DNA of 64,000 nucleotides from Segniliparus rotundus DSM 44985. Lineage in GTDB: Bacteria; Actinomycetota; Actinomycetes; Mycobacteriales; Mycobacteriaceae. Under the pieces are notes generated by a model. The model worked only from the letters and a program-made list of their open reading frames with translations, ran no database searches and was not told the origin of the DNA. Shown in pieces: positions 12,365 to 19,534 of this stretch; within the stretch, counting starts at the first letter, position 1; each line of letters starts with the position of its first letter. The translations under genes and the position numbers were made by a program. The stretch is from NCBI RefSeq assembly GCF_000092825.1, contig NC_014168.1, forward strand, positions 3,029,946-3,093,945. The letters run 5' to 3'.

Positions 12365-13002
12365 AACGGTACGTTCCGAAACTCCAACAGCTTCGTGTCG
12401 AGCTCGTCCAGTTCACGGACGATGTTGCGTTGCGCGCTGACCCGGCGGGGCGCGGAGAGACGACGAGCCGTCGCCACCGCCTCGGCGAGCTCCTTGAGCC
12501 GCCTTTCGGCGTGCGCTTGGAACTGCGCGAGCGCCGTGTCGTCGGAAGCCCGCGCGACGAGCGCGGCCGTGTCGGAGCGGGTCAGTTCGATGCGCTCCGA
12601 GAGCGCCGCGAGCCGGTCGGCGCGCGAGGGCTGCGGGGACGCGAGCCGGTTCGCCTTGGCCGATTGGTAATTGTCGTACAGCGACCGGGCTCCCGTCGCC
12701 GCGCGATACGCGAGCGGCACAGCGACCGGCGCGAGCAAACGCGCCACAGACAAAGCCCGTTTGACCTTTTTCGTGGACAAGAGCCTGCCTTCTCGGGCTT
12801 TGGCGAGCTCGAGCTCGGCGAGCCGGACTGCCGCCTGGTCGTGGCGCTTGGAGGTCTTCGCGCGCAACTTCGCGAGCTTCTTGCTCGCCTCCGCGTCCTC
12901 GCCCACGGCCGAAAGCGCCGAAGCGAGGAGCCGCTCCACCCGCTCCGCGCGTGATTTGGCGCGGTTCGCGGCCCGTTTGCGTTTGTCGCCGAATACCGCC
13001 AC
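12361..13002 (-). CDS. Basic coiled-coil protein with one hydrophobic segment
   Basis: A 213-residue protein, strongly basic at the N terminus (KRKRAANRAKSRAE), with heptad-like helices over about residues 10-75 and 130-205. A short hydrophobic stretch near 88-105 (LLAPVAVPLAYRA) could be a monotopic membrane contact. I recognise no enzyme motif; uncharacterised families like this occur in Mycobacteriales. The GTG start at 13002 is chosen because GGAGG lies nine bases upstream. It shares a GTGA overlap with the downstream exported protein, suggesting a two-gene operon. The first direct-repeat copy lies just upstream. Confidence 0.7.
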   Translation of the reverse strand: MAVFGDKRKRAANRAKSRAERVERLLASALSAVGEDAEASKKLAKLRAKTSKRHDQAAVRLAELELAKAREGRLLSTKKVKRALSVARLLAPVAVPLAYRAATGARSLYDNYQSAKANRLASPQPSRADRLAALSERIELTRSDTAALVARASDDTALAQFQAHAERRLKELAEAVATARRLSAPRRVSAQRNIVRELDELDTKLLEFRNVPL

Positions 13003-13053
13003 TTGGGCCGACCTCCGTTGCTTTCTTCCAGCTTGCAAACTTTCGCTGACGTG

Positions 13054-13092
13054 CTCAGCATAGCGCGGGAGCGGATGGCGCCGCCCATGCGG
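13054..13092. repeat. Direct repeat copy 1 (degenerate) of the SDR 3' end
   Basis: The segment starts CTCAGC and, after a diverged middle of 11 bp, continues with 22 bp that differ at one base from the equivalent part of copy 2 (14753-14790). On the minus strand it would encode RMGGAIR, compared with RMDGAIR in the other two copies. It lies between the coiled-coil gene and the sulfatase. Confidence 0.7.
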
Positions 13093-13105
13093 GACCGATC
13101 TTCGG

Positions 13106-14674
13106 TCAATAAAGCCGCGAGCCTTTCGCGGTCTGCGCCATGAGGTCGGCCATGCCTTCTTCTTGGGCCGCCTTCAGGAAAGCGGGCAGGGGTTGGCTGA
13201 TCTCTTCGGCGAGGACTTTCTGCAAAAGGTCGTGATGCTGCTGCTCTTTCGGGCCCTGACCGGTTTGGGCGGTGAGCTCCAGGCGGCCGTCTTCTGTGGT
13301 GTAGTCGTAAAACTCTCGGTCCTGGGGGCCGTTCGGGTCGATCTGCGCGGCGCCGTCCTTCCAGGACGAGTACAGCCCCGCTTTTGCGTCTGGCGTGCGC
13401 ACGCCGACAATGTGGCCGGGCGCGTCGCCGCTGTGGTTGCCGCCGATCTCGTCGGTCGTGTGGGCGATCCACTCCCGGCCTGGGCCGCGTCGGTCGCGGC
13501 AGATCCCTGCGAGGTCCGCGCGCCGGGCGAGGTGCTGGTAGCGGGGTTCAGAGCGCCATTCGTCGCCGCCGGTGGCGACTGTGAGCAGGAACGCTGCGAC
13601 ATCCACGCTCGACGTGAGCTGGCCCCTGGTGCCGCCGGGGTCCGGGGTGAGCGCCTTGCGCGGGTCGCGGACGTACAACGGGATTCGGATGTTCTCCTCG
13701 TACAGCCCGGAGCCTTTGGCGCGCATGCCGTGCGAGCCCGCGTACTCGCCGTGGTCGGCGGTGAACAATACGACCGTGTTCGCGTCGACGTCCGGGCGGG
13801 ACGCGAGCGTGTCGAGGATTTTGCCGATCTGGGCGTCCACTTGTTGTTGCAGCCAGAGATACAGGTCGCGGTACTGCGCCCAGCGCGCCGCCACGTCGTC
13901 GCCCGAGTACGGCAACTCGCCGCTGTGCCGCTGCATCGCCTCGATCTGGTTCAGCTGGGCGCGGGGCTTGTTGCGCGCGCGCAACTGCTCGGGGGTCTCG
14001 AAATTCCCCGGCAGGCCGCTGAAGCGCCGGGGAGCCTGCGCCGGGGGCTGCCATTTCGGCCAGAACATGATGTCGTGCGGGTTGACGAGCGAGACCGTGG
14101 TGCACCAGGGCCCTTTGCCGGCGTTGTCGTGGAACCAGACCGCGAATTGGTCGGCGATCGCCCCGTCGTGGGCAAGGCCGTCCCCCGGGGCTCCGTCGGG
14201 CGACGGGAAGGTGCCGCCCGCGAAGCCGTAGGCGGCCAGCGCCGCCGGGTCGGTGTCGGGCGCGTGCCCGAGGTGCCATTTGCCGTACCACCATGACTCG
14301 TAGCCATGCTCGCGGAGCATGGAACCCCAGGTCGGGAACTTTGGCGACAGCGTGGACATGCCGACGAGCTGGCAACCCGTCTGATGAGAGTAGAGCCCGG
14401 TCACCAGCGCGCCCCGCGCCGCGGTGCACACGTTCGCGGCGGTGTAATGCCGCTCGAACGCGACCGCGCTCTTGCGGATTCTTGTCAGGGACGGCAGGAG
14501 CGTGTCGAGCTGGTCCTGCGTGGGAAACCACATCGGGAAACGCATCTCGTCCACAAGGACCACCAAGATGTTCGGCCTCGCAGCAACGCTCGTCGGCCTG
14601 GGGGAAGGAGCGCACGCCGCCACGCCCAAGGACGCGGCGCCGCCGACCAGGAATGTCCGTCTGTCTACTGCCAC
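13106..14674 (-). CDS. Tat-exported lipoprotein sulfatase
   Basis: A 522-residue alkaline-phosphatase-superfamily sulfatase. The N terminus has a Tat-like DRRTFLVGG signal ending in a lipobox (GVAAC, Cys21), so it should be a membrane-anchored extracytoplasmic lipoprotein. The modification site reads C83-T-A-A-R, an Ala variant of the usual CxPxR that formylglycine-generating enzyme converts. TADHGEYAGSHGM (metal and sulfate site) and GKWHLGH are present. The GTG at 14674 is chosen because a TAGGTT box ends seven bases upstream and the signal peptide begins there; longer N-terminal extensions run through the intergenic repeat. It is flanked by copies of the direct repeat, so it may itself have been inserted. 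Confidence 0.85.
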   Translation of the reverse strand: MAVDRRTFLVGGAASLGVAACAPSPRPTSVAARPNILVVLVDEMRFPMWFPTQDQLDTLLPSLTRIRKSAVAFERHYTAANVCTAARGALVTGLYSHQTGCQLVGMSTLSPKFPTWGSMLREHGYESWWYGKWHLGHAPDTDPAALAAYGFAGGTFPSPDGAPGDGLAHDGAIADQFAVWFHDNAGKGPWCTTVSLVNPHDIMFWPKWQPPAQAPRRFSGLPGNFETPEQLRARNKPRAQLNQIEAMQRHSGELPYSGDDVAARWAQYRDLYLWLQQQVDAQIGKILDTLASRPDVDANTVVLFTADHGEYAGSHGMRAKGSGLYEENIRIPLYVRDPRKALTPDPGGTRGQLTSSVDVAAFLLTVATGGDEWRSEPRYQHLARRADLAGICRDRRGPGREWIAHTTDEIGGNHSGDAPGHIVGVRTPDAKAGLYSSWKDGAAQIDPNGPQDREFYDYTTEDGRLELTAQTGQGPKEQQHHDLLQKVLAEEISQPLPAFLKAAQEEGMADLMAQTAKGSRLY

Positions 14675-14752
14675 ATAGGGCAACCTACACAAGAAACCTG
14701 AGCCATTGCGGGGGCGTGCCGCACGCGCGGAATTTCCCCGCCCGGAAAGCTT

Positions 14753-14790
14753 CTCAGCGCGGCGCCATGCGGATGGCGCCGTCCATGCGG
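14753..14790. repeat. Direct repeat copy 2, duplicate of the SDR 3' end
   Basis: 38 bp identical at 37 positions to 17824-17861, in the same orientation. On the minus strand it reads RMDGAIRMAPR followed by TGA, exactly the last residues and stop codon of the SDR gene at 17825, although no SDR gene is present here. It marks the left edge of the toxin cassette. Confidence 0.85.
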
Positions 14791-14912
14791 CTCCGAGCAC
14801 ACTAGGCTTGACGCATAGCTCTTGACTGTTCGAATTTTCGGCACCGCTGGATATACAGTATCTTCACATATTCAAATTCAGGGCAGCTATAGATTGAAGG
14901 CGAGGAGACTCA
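14791..14912 (+). promoter_or_regulatory. AT-rich upstream region of the toxin cassette
   Basis: This stretch is clearly more AT-rich than its surroundings. It holds TTGACG (14808) and TTGACT (14822) as -35-like boxes, and TATACAGT (14852) and TATAGAT (14888) as -10-like boxes, but no pair has ideal spacing, so the exact promoter is unsure. A clear ribosome-binding site (GAGGAG) precedes the first WXG100 gene. Confidence 0.35.
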
Positions 14913-15212
14913 ATGGTATTGCAAGCCGAACCTGAACGGATTCGTGCGGTCGCGGGCCAGGAATCTTCCTGGGCCGATGAGCTGTGGAACGAGGTGGAGA
15001 AACTGTCCAAGAAGATGTCCGAGTTGACAGACTCGGGCTGGCTGGGGACAGCGTCACGCTCCCACGCGAGCGCCTGGGAGGAATGGACCGAAGCCGCGAA
15101 GCGGGTGGCGTCGGCGTTGAGCGAGGACTCCGCGCTGCTGCACGAAGCCGCGAATAGCTACACGAGCGAGGACCAAGACCAGGCCGACCAGCTCAGCTCG
15201 TTCAATTTCTAG
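14913..15212 (+). CDS. WXG100 protein, EsxF-like partner
   Basis: A 99-residue ESAT-6-family protein predicted to form a helical hairpin. The turn motif is SGWLG with Trp43 and Gly45. The C-terminal type VII secretion signal YxxxD is present as Tyr83 to Asp87 (YTSED). It is the first gene of the cassette, preceded by GAGGAG at good spacing. The neighbouring WXG100 gene and the CpnT-like toxin reproduce the mycobacterial esxF-esxE-cpnT order, so it probably pairs with the next protein as an export heterodimer. No ESX core genes (eccC, eccD, mycP) are in the window; the secretion machine must be encoded elsewhere. Confidence 0.88.
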   Translation: MVLQAEPERIRAVAGQESSWADELWNEVEKLSKKMSELTDSGWLGTASRSHASAWEEWTEAAKRVASALSEDSALLHEAANSYTSEDQDQADQLSSFNF

Positions 15213-15221
15213 GAGGAGGAC

Positions 15222-15509
15222 ATGACAAGCTACAAGGCGGATCTGCAACAGATCCTCGAGCTGGTCGAAGAGGCGGAGGCGACGGGAAAGCGGGTCGACG
15301 AGCACCTCGCGGCGGTGGATCGCGAGGTCGCCTCGCTCGACGTCCACTGGCACGGGAACGCGAAGGCCCAGCACGAGGCCAAGCACCAAGCCTGGATGAA
15401 AGCCGCGCGCGAGATGCGCGAGGCGCTGACGGAGCTGAAGACGAACGTGAACCACGCGCACCAGGTTTACTCGGACAACATCGCCCACAACGTCGGAATG
15501 TGGCCGTAA
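15222..15509 (+). CDS. WXG100 protein, EsxE-like partner
   Basis: A 95-residue WXG100 protein with the turn motif VHWHG (Trp43, Gly45). A Tyr sits at position 83 as in its neighbour, but residue 87 is Ile, so the YxxxD/E signal is absent, as expected when only one member of a heterodimer carries it. AGGAGGA lies just upstream of the ATG. The stop codon overlaps the toxin start (TAATG), giving tight translational coupling with the toxin. The role is inferred from the gene order of the esxF-esxE-cpnT locus. Confidence 0.85.
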   Translation: MTSYKADLQQILELVEEAEATGKRVDEHLAAVDREVASLDVHWHGNAKAQHEAKHQAWMKAAREMREALTELKTNVNHAHQVYSDNIAHNVGMWP

Positions 15510-16810
15510 TGGCGCCGATCACCGTCGACTGGACCGTGCTCTCCCGCGCCGCCGGGACATACAGCACCGCGCATGACTCCGCCGGCAAAGCGATCAGCGC
15601 CCTCGTCAGCACTTTGAACGAGAACTGGGGATGCGCGGGGAAGTGCGACATCGCCAAAAAGTTCACGAAGGATTACGACCCCGCCGCGTCGGAAGCCGTC
15701 AAAGCGGGCGCGAACATCGCCAACGCCTACGGGAAGATGCACGACCTGCTCGCGCACACCGCTGTGAACCATCAGAACGCGGAGAGCGCAGCCAAGACGC
15801 CGCCCGGCGCGAACGTCTCCGCGCCAGCGAACGTCGGCCATTACACGCCGCCAGCGTTCCGGGGCGCCTACGGGCAGGGGATCGACGCCCCGACCGGATG
15901 GTCTGTCGTCGCGCCCTTGTTGACCGGGCACGACTGGCCCGACGGCGATCCCGCCAAGCTCCGCGCTCTCGGAACGGCGTGGCGGGCCGCAGCGAGCAGC
16001 CTGCGCGCCACCAGCACAGCCACCTGCACGGCGGGCACCGAGATCACCGAACAAGAATCACCCGAGATCGACCAAGCAGCAGCGCAGGTCGAGCTGGTCT
16101 CCAACACCGTCGAAGACACCGCCTCGCTGTACGAGAAGCTCGCGAGCGGCTGCGACCGCTTCGCGCAGGATGTCGAGGACACTCAGAACAAAATCCGCAG
16201 CGCCCTCAAGACCGTCGCCATCTGCGCAGGCGTCGGCTTAGTCGTCGGCGGCATCCTCGGCGGCCTCGCAGGAACAGTCGTCGAGCCGGGAGGAGGAACC
16301 ATCGCCGGAGGAGTCGGAGGCGGCGCGGAAGGAGCCTCTATAGGAGGCGGGGCGCTCGCCGCCTCAGCAGCGGCCGAGATCCTCCCGTTCCTCATCACGC
16401 TCGACACAGCCGTCATCGCGGACAGCGCAATCATCGGCAGTGTTGTCGGCGGCGCCATCGGCGGCGTCGGCCACGCGCTCGACGACCTCCTCAACTCCAC
16501 CGCGACTGTCTACATGGCCACAGCCGCCGGGAGCAACCCGCGCAGCGGCCTGCATGAGCCGATACCAGCACCGAAAACACTCGAAGGCTTCCCCGATGCG
16601 AAGCCCGATAAGAAAAAAACACCCGTTCGGGGGGGCGGTTCGCTTCGCCCGCGATGGAAGGACAAGAAAGGGAAAATCTACGAATGGGACTCAAAGAAAG
16701 GCACAGTCGAGAAATACAGCAAGGACGGAAAAACTCACGAGGGCGAGTTCGATCCCAAAACTGGAGAGCAAGTGGGCAAGCCTGTTCCCGGCAGGACTGT
16801 GGAGAAATAG
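15509..16810 (+). CDS. CpnT-like polymorphic toxin with a colicin E3-type ribonuclease tip
   Basis: A 433-residue secreted-toxin candidate. Residues 1-95 are helical with an NWG turn near 39-41. Residues 135-230 resemble the CpnT N-terminal WXG100-like domain (GHDWPDGDPAKLRALGTAW and following helices). Residues 235-325 are Gly/Ala-rich and hydrophobic, suited to membrane insertion. The last ~55 residues match the colicin E3 cytotoxic domain, which cuts 16S rRNA: KGKIYEWDS, then GEFDPKTGEQ and a final PxPGR. Colicin E3 catalysis uses Asp510, His513 and Glu517. Asp394 and Glu401 align, but the His position is Lys397. Two immunity genes follow with no gap. The GTG at 15500 is a less likely start than the ATG at 15509. 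Confidence 0.85.
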   Translation: MAPITVDWTVLSRAAGTYSTAHDSAGKAISALVSTLNENWGCAGKCDIAKKFTKDYDPAASEAVKAGANIANAYGKMHDLLAHTAVNHQNAESAAKTPPGANVSAPANVGHYTPPAFRGAYGQGIDAPTGWSVVAPLLTGHDWPDGDPAKLRALGTAWRAAASSLRATSTATCTAGTEITEQESPEIDQAAAQVELVSNTVEDTASLYEKLASGCDRFAQDVEDTQNKIRSALKTVAICAGVGLVVGGILGGLAGTVVEPGGGTIAGGVGGGAEGASIGGGALAASAAAEILPFLITLDTAVIADSAIIGSVVGGAIGGVGHALDDLLNSTATVYMATAAGSNPRSGLHEPIPAPKTLEGFPDAKPDKKKTPVRGGGSLRPRWKDKKGKIYEWDSKKGTVEKYSKDGKTHEGEFDPKTGEQVGKPVPGRTVEK

Positions 16811-17050
16811 ATGTGGTACCTCGAGGCATTTGACAAAACAACTGAGTCCCTAGCCTACGAATTCGCGCTGCCCTCCATCACTGACGAGACGGTGCGGCGG
16901 ATCCTCGGACTCCCCGAAGACGATCCAGACATCTACTACGGCTACGACATTCCGAACAAGACCGCCCTTGAAGAACTCGCCTCTTATATCGACGGAGAGT
17001 TCGAGTTCGACGACTCCGTCGATTATCAGATCACATTCTACACCGAGTGA
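16811..17050 (+). CDS. Candidate immunity protein 1 for the colicin E3-like toxin
   Basis: A 79-residue, strongly acidic protein whose ATG directly follows the toxin stop codon, with GGAG just upstream. An N-terminal strand (WYLEAFDKTTE), a helix with TVRRILGL and a C-terminal acidic strand pair (GEFEFDDSVDY) echo colicin E3 immunity protein (FDKSTE, SVMESLGV and an acidic C-terminal strand). This is a by-eye resemblance, not a computed alignment. An acidic small protein is what is expected for binding a basic ribonuclease tip. Its GC content is lower than the surroundings, suggesting recent acquisition with the toxin tip. Confidence 0.75.
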   Translation: MWYLEAFDKTTESLAYEFALPSITDETVRRILGLPEDDPDIYYGYDIPNKTALEELASYIDGEFEFDDSVDYQITFYTE

Positions 17051-17091
17051 GTCAGACCCTCGACTCCTCAATCAGGAAGGTAGAGCCGTCA

Positions 17092-17334
17092 ATGTGGCGG
17101 ATAGAAGCCTACAGCAAGGCTGATGAGTTCCTCGCGTACGAACTCATGATGCCGACCATCGACGACGAGACGGTGCGGCGTGTCCTCGGAATCACAGAGG
17201 AGGGCGACGAGTTCCGCTACTACGTCTACAGAATTCCGAGCAACACCGCCACCGAAGTCTTCGCCTCCTACATAGAAGGAGAGTTCGAGTTCGACGACTC
17301 CGTCAAATACAAAATAGCGTTCGAAGACGACTAA
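17092..17334 (+). CDS. Candidate immunity protein 2 (paralogue of protein 1)
   Basis: An 80-residue acidic protein, clearly paralogous to the previous gene: the N terminus MWRIEAYSKADE against MWYLEAFDKTTE, a shared DETVRR helix with LG, and an almost identical ASYIEGEFEFDDSVKY C-terminal strand. It starts at the ATG at 17092 with AGGAAGG upstream; an earlier in-frame codon is less likely given the shared MW start. Two immunity paralogues behind one toxin may protect against toxin variants from relatives, or one may be a leftover from an earlier tip. Confidence 0.72.
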   Translation: MWRIEAYSKADEFLAYELMMPTIDDETVRRVLGITEEGDEFRYYVYRIPSNTATEVFASYIEGEFEFDDSVKYKIAFEDD

Positions 17335-17386
17335 ACCACCCGTGCCCGTCCCGCCCGCGCGAAGCCTCTCGAAACTAGGAGCAGCC

Positions 17387-17737
17387 ATGACCGACCCCGA
17401 CAACTGGAACCGTCAGCAGCTGGAGCACTTAGCCGATCTGCGCCGCAAAGCCGACAAACTGCAAGCCGAGATCGCTGCCATCGATGTGCGCGCGTCCTCC
17501 GCGAAAGGCGAGGTTGGAGTCAACGTGGACGCACAAGGCCGGGTGACGGACATTCGCCTGTCGCCGCAAGCTCTCTCACTCGGCGAAGCGAGCCTCGCGT
17601 CGCTCCTGCTCCAAACGATTCGTGAGGCACGCGACACCGCCTCACGACGCGCCCAAGAGATCGCGAAGCCCTTCACCTCTGACCCCGGCATCGCCGCAGC
17701 TCTCAACGCAGTCCGAGAATTCACTCACAACGCATAA
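17387..17737 (+). CDS. YbaB/EbfC-like protein in a type VII toxin context
   Basis: A 116-residue protein with a YbaB/EbfC-like fold: a long N-terminal helix (about 5-38), a strand-turn-strand with DAQGRVTDIRLSP (about 50-65) and C-terminal helices. Genes of this family recur beside ESX substrates in mycobacteria and relatives, where they may act as chaperones or nucleoid-associated proteins. AGGAG lies five bases before the ATG. A hairpin follows the stop, so it is the last gene of the cassette. Confidence 0.75.
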   Translation: MTDPDNWNRQQLEHLADLRRKADKLQAEIAAIDVRASSAKGEVGVNVDAQGRVTDIRLSPQALSLGEASLASLLLQTIREARDTASRRAQEIAKPFTSDPGIAAALNAVREFTHNA

Positions 17738-17742
17738 GCGCC

Positions 17743-17765
17743 GGGGCGAAGAAACGTCGCGCCCC
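17743..17765 (+). terminator. Hairpin after the toxin cassette
   Basis: GGGGCG pairs with CGCCCC across an 11-nt loop, six bases after the YbaB-like stop. There is no U-tract, as is common in actinobacteria. It would close the cassette transcript before the convergent SDR gene. Confidence 0.45.
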
Positions 17766-17823
17766 AACCGGCTCCGGGGCAGACTAAACAAGCGACCCGC
17801 CCGGAGCACAGGTTTCGAGATGC

Positions 17824-17861
17824 CTCAGCGCGGCGCCATGCGGATGGCCCCGTCCATGCGG
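17824..17861. repeat. Direct repeat copy 3, authentic 3' end of the SDR gene
   Basis: The 38 bp include the SDR stop codon and code for its last 11 residues (RMDGAIRMAPR). Copies in the same orientation lie at 14753-14790 (37/38 identical) and, degenerate, at 13054-13092. It marks the right edge of the toxin cassette, as if the cassette had entered at the 3' end of this gene. Confidence 0.85.
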
Positions 17862-18586
17862 ATCGTCTCGCCGTTGATGTAGTCGTGGGCGACGATGAAC
17901 GCGGCGAGATCGGCGTACTCGCTAGGCCGGCCGAGACGCTGCGGGAAGACAACCGCGTCGGCCAGGGTCTTGCGGAACTCCTCGGTCACTCCGGCGAGCA
18001 TGGGGGTCTCGATGGTGCCCGGCGCGATGGTGGCCACACGGATGCCGCTGCGCGCGAGGTCGCGGGCGGCGCTGATGGTCAGCGCGTGCACCCCGCCCTT
18101 CGAGGCGGCGTAGGCGGCCTGGCCGATCTGCCCTTCGAACGCGGCGACGGAGGCGGTGTTAATGACCACGCCGCGCTGGCCTTCCGCGTCCACCGGGTCG
18201 TTCTTCGCGATGGACTGGGCGGCGAGGCGCAGCACGTTGAAGGTGCCGACCAGGTTGATATCGATGATTTTGCGGAACAGGTCGAGCGAGTGCGGGCCCT
18301 CTTTGCCCAGAATGCGCTGCGCCCAGCCGACGCCCGCGCAGTTCACCACAGCGCGCAGCGGCGGGGCCGAGCTTTCAATCGTGGAGATCACCGCGTGGAC
18401 GCCCGCCTCGTCGGTCACGTCGGCCTCCATGAGGCTGACGCCGTCGACCGGCTCGGCCTTGTCGATGGAAGCCTGGAGGTCAACGCCGAAGACTTTCGCC
18501 CCTGCCTGCGCGAATTTGCGGGCAGTTGCCGCCCCGAGGCCAGAGGCCCCGCCCGTCACCAGCACTGAAGCTCCAGCGATGTCCAT
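17825..18586 (-). CDS. Short-chain dehydrogenase (3-hydroxyacyl-CoA dehydrogenase type)
   Basis: A 253-residue classical SDR. The NAD-binding motif TGGASGLG lies at 11-18, the VNCAGVG strand follows, and the active-site Ser with YAASKGG (Tyr-x-x-x-Lys) is near 155-170. The sequence style and the ending NGETIRMDGAIRMAPR match type II 3-hydroxyacyl-CoA dehydrogenases of actinobacterial fatty-acid or sterol catabolism; the substrate is inferred. AAGGAG sits upstream of the ATG, so this gene has a normal leader. Its last codons are duplicated twice upstream of neighbouring modules. Confidence 0.9.
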   Translation of the reverse strand: MDIAGASVLVTGGASGLGAATARKFAQAGAKVFGVDLQASIDKAEPVDGVSLMEADVTDEAGVHAVISTIESSAPPLRAVVNCAGVGWAQRILGKEGPHSLDLFRKIIDINLVGTFNVLRLAAQSIAKNDPVDAEGQRGVVINTASVAAFEGQIGQAAYAASKGGVHALTISAARDLARSGIRVATIAPGTIETPMLAGVTEEFRKTLADAVVFPQRLGRPSEYADLAAFIVAHDYINGETIRMDGAIRMAPR

Positions 18587-18616
18587 GTGTCTGCTCCTTC
18601 TCGGCTCACATTCGAG

Positions 18617-19339
18617 TTACCGCTGCGAGCCTAGCAGTTGCCGGTTCTTGCGGTTGCGGTTCCTGGACCGCGCGATCAGGGCCGCCCCGCCGAGCAGCGC
18701 CGCCGCCGCAGCAGCCATGCCCGCCGCGGGGGCGAAGCGCCAGAAACCTTCCACCAGGAACCAGCCGCCGAGGGCGAGGAACATCGTGTTCGCCCAGGCT
18801 GTGAGCTTGCTCTGGGGGACGCGTTTGGCCAGGCCCAAGCCCAGGAGGATCGCGAGGGCGTCGGCGAGCACCATGCCCGCCGTGGAGCCGGACCACACGC
18901 CGAAGAACGAATGCCCGGCCCCCAGCGCGACGGTGGCGAACATGGTCTTGTCGCCGAGTTCGGCGAGGAGGAACGCGGAAACGACTGTGGCGACCGAGGA
19001 CAGCCAACCGGCCGGGACAGCGACCGGGCCCGCGTTCTCGTGGTCCGCCGCCCGCTCCCGCAACCCCCAGAGCCCGCAGCCGACCAGGGCGGCGCCAGCG
19101 AACAGCGTCGTGAGCCGAGGGTCGACGACGTCGCCGAGGTAGCTGCCCGCGCCGACCGAGACGAGATGCACCAAGCCGGAGGCAATTGTGATGCCGAGGA
19201 TGACGAGCCACGGGCCCGCTTTTCCCCGAGAGCTCATCCGGGTCGCGAAGAGCAATGCGAGCAACTGCGACTTGTCCCCCAACTCGGCGAGGAAGACCAC
19301 GCCGAAGGAGAGAAGAAAAGCCTCAAGAATTTCTCGCAT
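18617..19339 (-). CDS. TMEM165/GDT1 family cation transporter
   Basis: A 240-residue, six- to seven-segment membrane protein with the two family signatures ELGDKSQ (from residue 19) and ELGDKTM (near 126). These acidic motifs line the cation path in TMEM165/GDT1 (UPF0016) proteins, which export Mn2+ or Ca2+ from the cytoplasm. Bacterial members are often preceded by a yybP-ykoY Mn riboswitch. Here a strong promoter places the transcription start on the ATG, so there is no room for one. Mn export would suit the neighbouring superoxide dismutase, which looks Mn-preferring. Confidence 0.88.
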   Translation of the reverse strand: MREILEAFLLSFGVVFLAELGDKSQLLALLFATRMSSRGKAGPWLVILGITIASGLVHLVSVGAGSYLGDVVDPRLTTLFAGAALVGCGLWGLRERAADHENAGPVAVPAGWLSSVATVVSAFLLAELGDKTMFATVALGAGHSFFGVWSGSTAGMVLADALAILLGLGLAKRVPQSKLTAWANTMFLALGGWFLVEGFWRFAPAAGMAAAAAALLGGAALIARSRNRNRKNRQLLGSQR

Positions 19340-19345
19340 GCCAAA

Positions 19346-19374
19346 ACTATAAAGAAAGGGGCGGAGAATTTCAA
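19346..19374 (-). promoter_or_regulatory. Leaderless promoter of the GDT1-type transporter
   Basis: On the minus strand TTGAAA (19369-19374) and TATAGT (19346-19351) are separated by exactly 17 bp. The -10 box ends six bases before the ATG, so transcription should start at the start codon. It is one of the clearest sigma-70-type promoters in the window. Confidence 0.75.
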
Positions 19375-19534
19375 AGAAAAATCACGAATACGGGACGCTG
19401 ATTCACGAGAATTCGGCGCGCCGAAACTCTTGTTCCACAACTCCGGAAAATGTTTTCTCCCAACACCTTTTTATTCTATCTGAACAGCTGGAACAATATC
19501 TTTTGAGCATCCCTGTGCGATAATTCGGGGCTTT

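Noticed and set aside
15500..15511. GTG at 15500 as the start of the CpnT-like toxin
   Set aside because: The ATG at 15509 overlaps the previous stop as TAATG, the typical coupled start, while the GTG lies deeper in the preceding gene and adds only three residues.
19340..19534. A possible yybP-ykoY manganese riboswitch before the GDT1-type transporter
   Set aside because: The promoter places the transcription start at the ATG, leaving no leader, and I see no riboswitch-like fold.
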